A model generated the notes under the pieces. It was not told the origin of the DNA and did not search any database. It saw nothing but the letters and a program-made list of their open reading frames with translations. 64,000 nt of DNA from Allobogoriella alba (GTDB lineage Bacteria; Actinomycetota; Actinomycetes; Actinomycetales; Actinomycetaceae). Positions 31,144 to 39,509 of the stretch are shown piece after piece; positions within the stretch are counted from its first letter, which is position 1; each line of letters starts with the position of its first letter. The DNA is taken from positions 1,488,001-1,552,000 of the forward strand of contig NZ_JBHTCQ010000001.1 in NCBI RefSeq assembly GCF_042665525.1, given 5' to 3'. The translations under genes and the position numbers were made by a program.

Positions 31144-33009
31144 TCAGATCCAGCTCGGCAGCCACATGTGCGCACGCCAGAAGTCGTACGGGACGGTCTG
31201 GCCGGTCCACAGCGGCCACCAGAACGCAGCGGCGACGAGCGCGAGCCCCACCACGAGGGCGAGGATCGCCCAGCCGCCGGCGGTGGGCCGGGCCGCGGCG
31301 TCGTCCGCAAGGAACCTGTCCAGCCGGGTCGGCGTGCCCGTGCGCCACCCGCCCGAGCGCGCCGCGGCGGCCGCGCCGGACGGGAGCCAGCCCGCGGGGT
31401 GCGGGGGTGGGCCGAGCAGCCCGCTGAGCAGCCCGAGGGCGAAGGTCAGGCTCAGCACGACGTACGGGACGAAGGCCACGGAGTAGAAGCTGAAGATCGT
31501 CCGGTCGGCGTAGGCGAACCACGGCAGGTACATGGCGCCGTAGCCCGCGAGGATCGCCCAGGCGCGCCAGTCGCGGCCCTTGGTCGCGGCGTAGACGACC
31601 AGCCCGAGCGCCAGGAAGCCGAGCCACCAGATCACCGGGTTGCCGAGGTTCGTGATCGCCTCGGCGCAACGGCTCGCCCCGCAGGCCTCGGGCGGCGGCT
31701 CGGGGTCCGGCCAGTAGAACGAGGTGGGCCGGAGCTGGAGGATCCACAGGATCGGGTGGGCCTCGTAGGAGTGCTCCGAGTCCAGGTTCCGGTGGAAGTC
31801 CCACATCACCACGTGGTACTCCCACCACGAGTTGAGCCAGTCCGGTAGCCAGGCGCGGGGCAGCGGTTCCCCGCTCGCGCGCAGCTCGGCCGCCCACTGC
31901 CGCCGGTAGGAGTCGGGGTGGGCGAACCACGAGGCCCAGCTCGCCAGGTAGGTCAGCGCGGCGGTGGGCACCAGCGCGAGGAACGCCGGGATCCCGCCGC
32001 GCAGCACGCTGCCGGACAGCCAGCGCCGCTCCCCGACGGCACGCCGCGCGGAGAGGTCCCCCGCGTACGCCAGGATGCCGAGCACCGCGACGGCGTAGGC
32101 GCCCGACCACTTCACGCCGCAGGCGAGCCCGAGCGCGACCCCGGCCGCGACCAGCCACCAGCGCACACCGGTCCCGGGCAGCCAGGCAGGTCCCGTCGTC
32201 GCCTCCTGGGACTCGGTCGCGGCCCGTGCCTCGGCGGTCCGGCGCGCGAGCCGCGCGCGGGAGGCCTCACGGTCGCGCAGCAAGCACCAGAACCCGACCA
32301 GCACCCAGAACATGAGGAAGACGTCCAGCAGCGAGGTGCGCGACTCCGTGAGGTGCACGCCGTCGACGGCGAGCAGCAGTCCGGCCGTCGTGCCGAGCGC
32401 CGCCGAACGGAGCACGCGCGTCGCGAGCCGGGCGAGGATGAGTACCGACAGCGCCCCGACCACGGCCGCAGAGAACCGCCAGCCGGCCCCGTTGTCCGGC
32501 CCGAAGAGGTGCAGCCCGACGGCGATCATCCACTTGCCGAGCGGCGGATGGACCACGTAGTCGGCCTCGGTGACCAGATCGGTGTAGGTGCCGTCGATGA
32601 ACCGGTCGTTCGCGTCGTCGGCCGGCCAGTCGCCCTCGTAGCCGAGCGTCAGTAGCGAGTAGGCCTGCTTGACGTAGTAGGTCTCGTCGAAGATCAGCCG
32701 GGTCGGGTGGTTCAGGTCGACCAGGCGCATGACTGCGGCCAGGGCCGTGACGATCAGCGGGCCCAGCCACCCCCACAGCCGGGCGGTGGGGTCGAGCCGG
32801 TCGCCGCGCGGACCCAGGCCGAGCCGGCGCCGGAGCGCGTCCTCGATCTCGGCGGCGCTCCGCGGCGGGGTCGGCGTCGTGGTGACCCGGCGCTCGCGGA
32901 AGTCGCTGCGCAGGACGGCACGGGTCAGCCGCGTGCGGTCGGAGGTCTCGGGCTGCGGCTCGTCCACGTCGCCGCCGCCGTCCGGCGGCGTGCGGTCGGG
33001 CGTCGTCAC
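31144..33009 (-). CDS. pmt: Protein O-mannosyltransferase (PMT family)
   Basis: A 621-residue integral membrane GT39 enzyme that transfers mannose from polyprenyl-phosphate mannose to Ser/Thr of secreted proteins. Marks are LIFDETYYVKQAYSL (the Asp-Glu of the first periplasmic loop), VVHPPLGKWMIAVGLHLFG, a multi-pass core of about ten to eleven helices, and a C-terminal HMWLPSWI. The N-terminal 75 residues are cytosolic and charged. Divergence from rsmI is a conserved arrangement in actinobacteria. The GTG start lies six bases after a TACACT -10 box (33016-33021 on the minus strand), indicating a leaderless transcript. Confidence 0.9.
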   Translation of the reverse strand: MTTPDRTPPDGGGDVDEPQPETSDRTRLTRAVLRSDFRERRVTTTPTPPRSAAEIEDALRRRLGLGPRGDRLDPTARLWGWLGPLIVTALAAVMRLVDLNHPTRLIFDETYYVKQAYSLLTLGYEGDWPADDANDRFIDGTYTDLVTEADYVVHPPLGKWMIAVGLHLFGPDNGAGWRFSAAVVGALSVLILARLATRVLRSAALGTTAGLLLAVDGVHLTESRTSLLDVFLMFWVLVGFWCLLRDREASRARLARRTAEARAATESQEATTGPAWLPGTGVRWWLVAAGVALGLACGVKWSGAYAVAVLGILAYAGDLSARRAVGERRWLSGSVLRGGIPAFLALVPTAALTYLASWASWFAHPDSYRRQWAAELRASGEPLPRAWLPDWLNSWWEYHVVMWDFHRNLDSEHSYEAHPILWILQLRPTSFYWPDPEPPPEACGASRCAEAITNLGNPVIWWLGFLALGLVVYAATKGRDWRAWAILAGYGAMYLPWFAYADRTIFSFYSVAFVPYVVLSLTFALGLLSGLLGPPPHPAGWLPSGAAAAARSGGWRTGTPTRLDRFLADDAAARPTAGGWAILALVVGLALVAAAFWWPLWTGQTVPYDFWRAHMWLPSWI

Positions 33010-33015
33010 CCGGCG

Positions 33016-33038
33016 AGTGTAGGTCGATGGGGGAGACT
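33016..33038. promoter_or_regulatory. Back-to-back leaderless promoters of pmt and rsmI
   Basis: On the minus strand TACACT (33021-33016) sits six bases before the pmt GTG. On the plus strand GAGACT (33033-33038) sits six bases before the rsmI GTG at 33045. The whole divergent region is only 35 bases, leaving no room for 5' leaders. Confidence 0.55.
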
Positions 33039-33044
33039 GGGCCG

Positions 33045-33914
33045 GTGAGCACGGTCCAGGACGAGTCGCCGGGCCCGGCCGCGCGGCCCGGGGTCATCCT
33101 CCTCGCGGCCACGCCGATCGGCGACGTCGAGGACGCGCCGCCACGTCTCCGGCGAGTGCTGGCGGAGGCCGACGTCGTGGCCGCCGAGGACACCCGGCGA
33201 CTGCGGGCGCTCGCGGCGCGGCTCGGGGTGCGTGTGAACGGACGGCTGGTCAGCTACCAGGAGCACAACGAGGCCGAGCGGGCCCCGGAGCTCGTCCGCG
33301 CCGCCCAGGAGGGCCGCTCGGTGCTGGTGGTCTCCGACGCCGGCATGCCCTCCGTCTCCGACCCCGGCTACCGGCTGGTCGGCGTGGCGGCCGAGGCGGG
33401 CGTGCGGGTCAGCGTCCTGCCGGGGCCGTCGGCGGTGCTGACCGCGCTGGCGCTCTCCGGGCTGGCGACAAACCGGTTCTGCTTCGAGGGGTTCCTGCCG
33501 CGCAAGGCCGGTGACCGGTCGCGCGCACTCGCGGCGTTGGCGCGCGAGCCACGGACCATGGTGTTCTTCGAGGCGCCGCACCGGCTTGCCGACACCCTTG
33601 CGGCCATGGCCGAGACCTTCGGCCCGGACCGGCGCGCCGCCGTCTGTCGGGAGCTGACCAAGACCTACGAGGAGGTCCGCCGCGCACCGCTCGAGGAGCT
33701 CGCGCAGTGGGCCCAGCGGGGCGTGCGGGGAGAGATCACCGTGGTCGTCGCCGGCGCGGTGCCGCAGGAGGCGTCCGTGGCGGACCACCTCGCCCGCGTG
33801 CTGTCGCTCGTCGACGGCGGCACCCGTCTCAAGGACGCCGCCGCGACGGTGGCGGGGGAGACCGGGCTGAGCAAGCGCGAGCTGTACGAGGCGGCGCTGG
33901 CCGCGCGCCGCTGA
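33045..33914 (+). CDS. rsmI: 16S rRNA (cytidine-1402-2'-O)-methyltransferase
   Basis: A 289-residue tetrapyrrole-methylase-fold enzyme that uses SAM to methylate the ribose of C1402 in 16S rRNA. Marks include LLAATPIGDVEDAPPRLRRVL, VVAAEDTRRLRALAARLGV, SYQEHNEAER, VLVVSDAGMPSVSDPGYRLV, LPGPSAVLTALALSGL and FCFEGFLPRKAGDRSRAL. The GTG at 33045 is favoured by a -10-like GAGACT six bases upstream; an ATG at 33027 would add six residues. It is divergent from pmt, as in other actinobacteria. Confidence 0.93.
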   Translation: MSTVQDESPGPAARPGVILLAATPIGDVEDAPPRLRRVLAEADVVAAEDTRRLRALAARLGVRVNGRLVSYQEHNEAERAPELVRAAQEGRSVLVVSDAGMPSVSDPGYRLVGVAAEAGVRVSVLPGPSAVLTALALSGLATNRFCFEGFLPRKAGDRSRALAALAREPRTMVFFEAPHRLADTLAAMAETFGPDRRAAVCRELTKTYEEVRRAPLEELAQWAQRGVRGEITVVVAGAVPQEASVADHLARVLSLVDGGTRLKDAAATVAGETGLSKRELYEAALAARR

Positions 33915-33937
33915 CCGCGCGAGGACTGACCGGTCGG

Positions 33938-34489
33938 TCAGCCCTCGCGCGACCACCCGGCGCCGGCCCGCCCGACGAGCCACCGTGTGGCGGTCAGGCC
34001 GTCCGGTCCGAACCCGTACGCGCGGGTGGGCTCGAGACGGTAGAAGGCATACTCGGGCGAGCCGGGGAGGCTGTCGTCGTACGCCGCTCCGGCCCGCAGG
34101 GTGAGCTCCCACGCGTACTTCGTCCGGAACGCCTCGGCCGCCGCCCGGAGCTCGCCGGTGCCGTGCACCCGGCGTGCCTCGCCCTCGACCACGAGATCGA
34201 GCGTGTCGCTCGCGGCCGTGAGGACGCAGCGGTCGTCGTGGGCCAGGTTCCGGCCCTTGCGTGAGGTCGGCCGGGTGGTGAACCACGGCGTCCCGTCCAG
34301 CCACACGGGTGAGACCGGCATGGCGTGCGGCCGGCCGTCGGGCCGGACGGTCGAGAGCCAGGCCTTCGGTGCCGCGCCCAGGCAGGCCGCAGCCTCGCTC
34401 CAGGGCTTGATGGTGGCTCGGTCGGTGCTCATGGGGGTCGCGTCGTCCTCGCCGAACAGCAGCTCGGCGACCACCGGCTGTGGCTCCAT
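33938..34489 (-). CDS. Pyridoxamine 5'-phosphate oxidase-like (PNPOx-fold) protein
   Basis: A 183-residue split-barrel protein with the flavin/F420-binding PNPOx pattern: KAWLSTVRPDGRPHAMPVSPVWLDGTPWFTT (residues about 42-73), RKGRNLAHDDRCVLTA and LVVEGEARRVHG. Members reduce or bind flavin, F420 or haem substrates; the cofactor is not decidable here. ATG 34489 is preferred for its GAGGGAG site; a GTG five codons earlier is possible. It is divergent from the HxlR gene, beyond which lies a related PNPOx-fold gene at 35096, so both may be under HxlR control. Confidence 0.82.
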   Translation of the reverse strand: MEPQPVVAELLFGEDDATPMSTDRATIKPWSEAAACLGAAPKAWLSTVRPDGRPHAMPVSPVWLDGTPWFTTRPTSRKGRNLAHDDRCVLTAASDTLDLVVEGEARRVHGTGELRAAAEAFRTKYAWELTLRAGAAYDDSLPGSPEYAFYRLEPTRAYGFGPDGLTATRWLVGRAGAGWSREG

Positions 34490-34525
34490 CGCATGCTCCC
34501 TCACATCGTTGCGGACAGGGCGACG

Positions 34526-34551
34526 GTAACGCAGTTACTTCCTTCAGGAAA
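34526..34551. promoter_or_regulatory. Two adjacent inverted repeats in the HxlR/PNPOx divergent region
   Basis: GTAAC-gca-GTTAC (34526-34538) is followed immediately by TTCCT-tc-AGGAA (34539-34550). Both are perfect and lie in the 85-base region between the divergent genes, upstream of a TAGCGT -10 box (34562-34567). They are natural candidates for HxlR dimer sites. Confidence 0.6.
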
Positions 34552-34574
34552 GGGACCGTGCTAGCGTGCCGGCC

Positions 34575-35090
34575 ATGCAGCGCACTCGGTTCGGGGACAT
34601 CACCTGCTCGATCGCCCGGACGTGGGACGTCATCGGCGAGCCCTGGTCGCCGCTGATCCTGCGCGACGTCTACGTCGGGATCACGAGGTTCGACCAGCTC
34701 CAGCAGGAGCTCGGCGTCTCCAGCAAGGTGCTGAGCGAGCGGCTGAGGTGGCTGGTCGACCACGGCGTCCTGGCCCGCGAGGCGTACTCGAGCAGGCCTG
34801 CTCGGTACGAGTACACCCTGACCGAGAAGGGGTCGGAGCTGTGCGACCTGCTCCTCGTCATGGTGCGGTGGGGCGACCGCTGGACCGCGGGCGAGACCGG
34901 GCCACCGGTGCTCTACCGCCACGACGCGTGCGGCCAGGTCAGCCACGTCGACCTGCGCTGCGCCGCGTGCGGCCGGCCCATGCACGCCACCGACGTCGAG
35001 GTGCTCCCGGGGCCCGGAGCGGCGTCCGGTCCAACCCGCGAGCAGCTCTCGGGTCGCACCGAGAGTCGAACCGAGAGCGGAAAGGACTGA
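34575..35090 (+). CDS. HxlR-family transcriptional regulator
   Basis: A 171-residue winged-helix regulator. The HxlR core spans residues about 8-105: CSIARTWDVIGEPWSPLILRDVYVGITRFDQLQQELGVSSKVLSERLRWLVDHGVL. A Cys-containing C-terminal part follows (CGQVSHVDLRCAACGRPM), seen in some actinobacterial members and possibly metal- or redox-responsive. The ATG at 34575 is seven bases after a TAGCGT -10 box (leaderless); a GTG at 34566 lies inside that box. It sits between two PNPOx-fold genes and ends five bases before the second. Confidence 0.87.
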   Translation: MQRTRFGDITCSIARTWDVIGEPWSPLILRDVYVGITRFDQLQQELGVSSKVLSERLRWLVDHGVLAREAYSSRPARYEYTLTEKGSELCDLLLVMVRWGDRWTAGETGPPVLYRHDACGQVSHVDLRCAACGRPMHATDVEVLPGPGAASGPTREQLSGRTESRTESGKD

Positions 35091-35095
35091 GGACG

Positions 35096-35599
35096 ATGCC
35101 GACAGCCGAGCTCCTGGAGACCACCGGCGAGGTCGCCTACGAGACACCGACCCCGTGGGAGGAGGTCGATGCCGCCCTGGCAGGATCGCGGAGCACGTCC
35201 TGGCTCGTCACCGAGCGGTCGGACGGACGGCCGCACCAGCGTCCCGTCTGGGCCGAGTGGGTCGACGGGTGGCTGTACTTCTGCTGCGGCCGCACCGCGA
35301 AGGCCGGCCACCTGCGTCGCGACCCGCGCTGCAGCATCGCGGTGCCCACCCGAGACCTCGACGTCGTCCTCGAGGGACGCGCGCACCGCGTCGAGGACGA
35401 GGCCGAGCTGCACCGCGTGCGCGACGCGTACGCCACCAAGGGGTGGGCGCCCGTGGTCCGAGACGGGACCCTGCACGACGTGCTCGGCGCCCCCACCGCC
35501 GGGTTGCCGCCCTACGACGTCTACCGGGTCGAGCCCGACGCCGCCTACGGCTTCCCCACCTCCGACGCAGGACTCAGCCCCACGCGTTGGCGTTTCTGA
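35096..35599 (+). CDS. Pyridoxamine 5'-phosphate oxidase-like (PNPOx-fold) protein
   Basis: A 167-residue split-barrel protein related to that at 33938. Shared marks are STSWLVTERSDGRPHQRPVWAEWVDGWLYFCCGRTAKAGHLRRDPRCSIAV and LDVVLEGRAHRVEDEAELHRVRDAYATKGW, and both end in a Y(D)xYR(V/L)EP...AYGF...TRW pattern. The cofactor is probably flavin or F420 (family knowledge). TGAGGACG precedes the ATG, five bases after the HxlR stop, so the two are one operon. Confidence 0.83.
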   Translation: MPTAELLETTGEVAYETPTPWEEVDAALAGSRSTSWLVTERSDGRPHQRPVWAEWVDGWLYFCCGRTAKAGHLRRDPRCSIAVPTRDLDVVLEGRAHRVEDEAELHRVRDAYATKGWAPVVRDGTLHDVLGAPTAGLPPYDVYRVEPDAAYGFPTSDAGLSPTRWRF

Positions 35600-35639
35600 A
35601 GTCGTTCCGCCGGGCAGCCCGGCGCGCTACTGTCCGAGC

Positions 35640-36233
35640 GTGACGAGCGCACGGGCCGGTGCCGGGACCGAGGTCCACTCCGCCGTCGGCCGGTACGACG
35701 ACTTCTACGAGGTGGTCGGCGTCAAGAAGCCCGGCGGCAAGGGCTGCTGGTGCATGTCCTACCGGGACTCGCGGGTGCCCGCCGAGGGGCGGCCGCGGTA
35801 CATGCAGGACCTGTGCGCGTCCGAGCCCGGCCCGGGCGTGCTCGCCTACGTCGACGGGGTGGTGGCCGCCTGGTGCTCCGTCGCGCCCCGCAGCACCTAC
35901 CGGCGGCTGATGCACTCCCGCACCATCCCGCTCCTCGACGACCGGGACCCGTGGGTGGCCGTCTGCTTCGTGGTCCGACCCGGCTACCGGCGGCGCGGCC
36001 TCATGCACACGCTGCTCGACGGCGCCGTCGCGCACGCCGCCGCCCACGGCGCGGAGGTGGTCGAGGGTTACCCGGTCGAGGTCGACGACGGCGCGCGGGT
36101 CGACGTCACCAGCGGCTACGTGGGCACCACCCACCTGTTCGAGGCGCACGGCTTCCACCGCGCGGCCGCCACCACGGGCCGCAGCGGCCATCGGCAACGA
36201 TGGGTCATGCGCCGCGAGCTGGCGGGCGGGTGA
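35640..36233 (+). CDS. GNAT-family N-acetyltransferase
   Basis: A 197-residue acetyl-CoA-dependent transferase. The acetyl-CoA pyrophosphate loop is VCFVVRPGYRRRGLMHTLLDGAVAHAAAHGA (R-x-x-R-x-G type). The N-terminal WCMSYRD segment with KKPGGKGCWC is found in a GNAT subgroup of unknown substrate. It lies on the same strand 40 bases after the PNPOx gene but has its own TACTGT box (35628-35633) six bases before the GTG, indicating a separate leaderless transcript. It converges on the nicotinamidase gene six bases away. Confidence 0.85.
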   Translation: MTSARAGAGTEVHSAVGRYDDFYEVVGVKKPGGKGCWCMSYRDSRVPAEGRPRYMQDLCASEPGPGVLAYVDGVVAAWCSVAPRSTYRRLMHSRTIPLLDDRDPWVAVCFVVRPGYRRRGLMHTLLDGAVAHAAAHGAEVVEGYPVEVDDGARVDVTSGYVGTTHLFEAHGFHRAAATTGRSGHRQRWVMRRELAGG

Positions 36234-36239
36234 CCGGCG

Positions 36240-36818
36240 TCAGCCCAGGTCGGACTCGGCCAGCTCCACGCCCGCGGCCGTCATCTGCTCGCGGGCCAGG
36301 GCGCCCAGCTCCGGGCTCACCGGCACGGTGAGGTCGGTCAGCACGCGGGTGGCGAAGCCGAGCTGCTTCGCGTCCAGCGCCGTCTCCTTGACGCAGTGCG
36401 ACTCCACCAGACCCACCACATCGACAGCCTCGACGCCGGCGTCCCGGAGGATCTTCTCGAGGCTGCGCCCCTCCTCGTCGGTGCCCTCGAAGCCGGAGTA
36501 CGCGGCCGCGTACTGCCCCTTCTTCACCGACGCGTGGACGCTCAGGCCCTCCAACGCCGGGTGCAGCTCGGCCTCGGGCGTCCCGGCCACGCCGTGCGGC
36601 GGCCAGGTGTCGACGAAGTCCGGGTCCTCGGAGAAGTGGTCGCCCGGGTCGATGTGCCAGTCCTGGGTCGTCACCACCGCCGCGTAGCGCGCGCCGCGCT
36701 CGCGGGTGTAGCGCGCGACCCGCTCGGAGACGGCGTTCGCGCCCGGCGAGGGCAGCGCGCCGCCCTCGCAGAAGGTGGGTTGCACGTCCACGAGGACGAG
36801 CGCCCGGTGCTCGGTCAC
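36240..36818 (-). CDS. pncA: Nicotinamidase
   Basis: A 192-residue isochorismatase-fold amidase converting nicotinamide to nicotinate in NAD salvage. The catalytic triad is Asp11 (LVDVQPTF), Lys99/100 (SVKKGQYAAAYSGFEG) and Cys142 (ESHCVKET). The metal site is Asp53 and His55 (QDWHIDPGDHF) with His61. The GTG at 36818 was chosen because the family begins there and GAGAAT lies six bases upstream; the frame extends 13 codons further without homology. It is 14 bases downstream of the endonuclease IV gene on the same strand. Confidence 0.92.
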   Translation of the reverse strand: MTEHRALVLVDVQPTFCEGGALPSPGANAVSERVARYTRERGARYAAVVTTQDWHIDPGDHFSEDPDFVDTWPPHGVAGTPEAELHPALEGLSVHASVKKGQYAAAYSGFEGTDEEGRSLEKILRDAGVEAVDVVGLVESHCVKETALDAKQLGFATRVLTDLTVPVSPELGALAREQMTAAGVELAESDLG

Positions 36819-36832
36819 ACCGCCATTCTCGC

Positions 36833-37633
36833 TCAGCCGACCTGCTGCCGCAGCCACGCGATGTCGGCGCCCTGCCCCTCGGCGCCCCCCGGCGTCTCCA
36901 CGATGATCGGCGCCCGCGCCTCGCGCACGAGGCCCGCCAGCTCCTCCGGGTCGAGGCTGCCCGCACCGAGGTTCGTGTGCCGGTCCGCCCCGGAGTTGAA
37001 CGCGTCGCGGCTGTCGTTGGCGTGCACCAGGTCGATCCGTCCCGTGATCGCCCGCACCCGCTCCACCAGGCCGGGCAGCGGCTCACCGCCGGCGAAGGCG
37101 TGGCAGGTGTCCAGGCAGAAGCCGACCGTCTCCCCGCCGTCCGCCTCGAGCACGGAGGCCCACAGCCGCTCGATCCGCTCCAGTCCCCGGGCCATCGCGC
37201 TGGTCCCGCCCGCGGTGTTCTCGATGAGCACCGGGACCGGCATGTCGAGGCCGTCGATGCACTTGCGCCAGTTGTCGAAGCCCTTCTCCGGATCGTCGTC
37301 CTTCAGCACGTGGCCGCCGTGGACCACGATCCCCGCGGCGCCGATCTCGGCCGCGGCGCTCACGTGCTGCTGCAGCAGCTTCCGGGACGGGATGCGGATC
37401 CGGTTGTTCGTCGTCGCGACGTTGATGACGTACGGCGAGTGCACGTACAGCGTGACGCCCGCGGCCTCCGCGGCGGTCCGCAGCCCGGCGGCACCGTCCG
37501 GGTGGTCCACCACGGGCCCCTTCCAGCCCTGCGGGTCGCCGAGGAAGATCTGTGCCAGGTCCGCGCCGCGTGCCTGCGCCTCGGCGATCGGGTCGCCGCC
37601 GTGGATGTGTGCCCCGATCAGTGGCGTCGTCAT
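36833..37633 (-). CDS. nfo: Deoxyribonuclease IV (AP endonuclease)
   Basis: A 266-residue TIM-barrel, tri-zinc endonuclease IV that nicks DNA 5' of abasic sites in base-excision repair. Visible family motifs are GAHIHGG at the start, AQIFLGDPQGWK, VHSPYVINVAT (variant of the usual N-x-A), GIVVHGGH, PVLIENTAGG, VGFCLDTCHAFAGGE and LVHANDSRDAFNSGADRHTNLGAG. The ATG is seven bases after a TAGGCT -10 box on this strand (37646-37641), so it is leaderless and divergent from metG. Confidence 0.92.
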   Translation of the reverse strand: MTTPLIGAHIHGGDPIAEAQARGADLAQIFLGDPQGWKGPVVDHPDGAAGLRTAAEAAGVTLYVHSPYVINVATTNNRIRIPSRKLLQQHVSAAAEIGAAGIVVHGGHVLKDDDPEKGFDNWRKCIDGLDMPVPVLIENTAGGTSAMARGLERIERLWASVLEADGGETVGFCLDTCHAFAGGEPLPGLVERVRAITGRIDLVHANDSRDAFNSGADRHTNLGAGSLDPEELAGLVREARAPIIVETPGGAEGQGADIAWLRQQVG

Positions 37634-37640
37634 GGTCCCG

Positions 37641-37688
37641 AGCCTAACCGCGCCCGCTGACAGCGACGCCTCCGGCCCGAACTAGGCT
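37641..37688. promoter_or_regulatory. Divergent leaderless promoters of nfo and metG
   Basis: TAGGCT occurs on the minus strand (37646-37641, seven bases before the nfo ATG) and on the plus strand (37683-37688, eight bases before the metG ATG). The same -10 sequence is used in both directions within 63 bases of non-coding DNA. Confidence 0.6.
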
Positions 37689-37696
37689 TGGCCACC

Positions 37697-39505
37697 ATGA
37701 CCCGCATCCTCTCCGCCCTGGCCTGGCCGTATGCCAACGGCCCTCGCCACATCGGGCACGTCGCCGGATTCGGCGTGCCCGCCGACGTCTTCTCCCGGTA
37801 CATGCGCATGGCCGGTCACGACGTCCTCATGGTCTCCGGCACCGACGAGCACGGCACCCCTATCCTCATCGCCGCGGACGAGGCCGGCGTGAGCCCGCAG
37901 GAGCTCGCGGACAAGAACCACCGCCTCATCGCCGAGGACCTGGTCTCCCTCGGCCTGACGTACGACCTCTACACGCGCACCACCACGCGCAACCACCACG
38001 CGGTGGTCCAGGAGCTCTTCCTCGGGGTCTACGAGAACGGCTACTTCGTCGAGGAGACCACCTACGGCGCGGTCTCCCCGTCCACCGGCCGGACCCTCCC
38101 GGACCGGTACATCGAGGGCACCTGCCCGATCTGCGGCTACGACGGCGCCCGCGGCGACCAGTGCGACAACTGCGGCAACCAGCTGGACCCGGCCGACCTC
38201 ATCGAACCCCGCTCCAAGATCAACGGCGAGACCCCCCGGTTCGTCGAGACCCAGCACTTCCTGCTCGACCTGCCGGCCCTCGCCGAGGCGCTCGGGGAGT
38301 GGCTGGACGAACGGGAGCGCACCGGCCTGTGGCGGCCCAACGTCATCCGGTTCAGCCAGAACATCCTCAAGGAGATCCGGCCGCGGGCGATGACCCGCGA
38401 CATCGACTGGGGCATCGCCGTCCCGCTCGACGGCTGGCGGGAGAACCCGACCAAGAAGCTCTACGTCTGGTTCGACGCCGTCATCGGGTACCTCTCGGCG
38501 TCGATCGAATGGGCCCGCCGCCTCGGCGACCCGGACCGCTGGCGGCTCTGGTGGAACGACACCGGCGGCGAACGGGCGCTGTCCTACTACTTCATGGGCA
38601 AGGACAACATCACGTTCCACTCCCAGATCTGGCCCGCCGAGCTGCTCGGCTACGCGGGCAAGGGCGCCAAGGGCGGCCGGCCCCGGCAGTACGGCGAGCT
38701 CAACCTGCCCACGGAGGTCGTCTCCAGCGAGTTCCTCACCCAGGAGGGCAAGAAGTTCTCCTCCTCCCGCGGCGTCGTCATCTACGTCCGCGACCTGCTC
38801 TCCCGCTACCAGCCGGACGCGTTCCGCTACTTCGTCGCCGTCGCCGGGCCCGAGACCCAGGACAGCGACTTCACCTTCGCCGAGTTCGTCCGCCGCACCA
38901 ACGACGAGCTCGTCGCCGGGTGGGGCAACCTCGTCAACCGGACCGCGAGCATGATCGCCAAGAACTTCGGCGAGATCCCGCCCGCCGGGGAGCTGACCGA
39001 CCAGGACCGCGCCGTGCTCGACCTCGTCGAGCGCACCTTCCCGGCGGTCGGCTCCCTCATCGAGCGGCACCGGCAGCGGCAGGCCATCACCGAGGCCATG
39101 CGTGCCGTCGGCGAGGTGAACCGGTACCTCGCGGACACCGCGCCGTGGAAGATCAAGGACGACCCCGAGCGGCTCGGCACCGTCCTGCACGTGGCGGCCC
39201 AGTGCGTCGCCGACCTCAACCTCGTCCTCGCCCCGTTCCTGCCGTTCTCCGCGAACGCCGTCGACCGGGTGCTCGGCGGGCCGGGGGACGTCGCCCCCAT
39301 GCCGCGCCTGGAGGAGGTCGAGGACCTCGACGGCGGCGCGCCCTACCCGATCATCACCGGCGACTACGGCGACGGGGCGTTCCCCGCCTGGGGCCGCCGC
39401 GCGATCGTGCCCGGCACCCCGGTGGCCAAGCCCTCGCCGGTGTTCACCAAGCTCGACGAGTCGGTCGTCGACGAGGAGCTCGCCCGCCTCGGGGCGAAGG
39501 CCTGA
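37697..39505 (+). CDS. metG: Methionyl-tRNA synthetase
   Basis: A 602-residue class I synthetase. The HIGH motif is His18-Ile-Gly-His21, the zinc knuckle CPICGYDGARGDQCDNCG is near residues 140-160, and the KMSKS-type loop is GKKFSSSRG near 350. DIDWGIAVP and KLYVWFDAVIGYLSASIEWA are typical. The C-terminal part is the anticodon-binding helical domain; there is no separate tRNA-binding extension. A TTG codon three positions upstream is open, but the ATG fits the leaderless TAGGCT promoter. tatD starts four bases after the stop, so they share a transcript. Confidence 0.96.
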   Translation: MTRILSALAWPYANGPRHIGHVAGFGVPADVFSRYMRMAGHDVLMVSGTDEHGTPILIAADEAGVSPQELADKNHRLIAEDLVSLGLTYDLYTRTTTRNHHAVVQELFLGVYENGYFVEETTYGAVSPSTGRTLPDRYIEGTCPICGYDGARGDQCDNCGNQLDPADLIEPRSKINGETPRFVETQHFLLDLPALAEALGEWLDERERTGLWRPNVIRFSQNILKEIRPRAMTRDIDWGIAVPLDGWRENPTKKLYVWFDAVIGYLSASIEWARRLGDPDRWRLWWNDTGGERALSYYFMGKDNITFHSQIWPAELLGYAGKGAKGGRPRQYGELNLPTEVVSSEFLTQEGKKFSSSRGVVIYVRDLLSRYQPDAFRYFVAVAGPETQDSDFTFAEFVRRTNDELVAGWGNLVNRTASMIAKNFGEIPPAGELTDQDRAVLDLVERTFPAVGSLIERHRQRQAITEAMRAVGEVNRYLADTAPWKIKDDPERLGTVLHVAAQCVADLNLVLAPFLPFSANAVDRVLGGPGDVAPMPRLEEVEDLDGGAPYPIITGDYGDGAFPAWGRRAIVPGTPVAKPSPVFTKLDESVVDEELARLGAKA

Positions 39506-39509
39506 GGCC

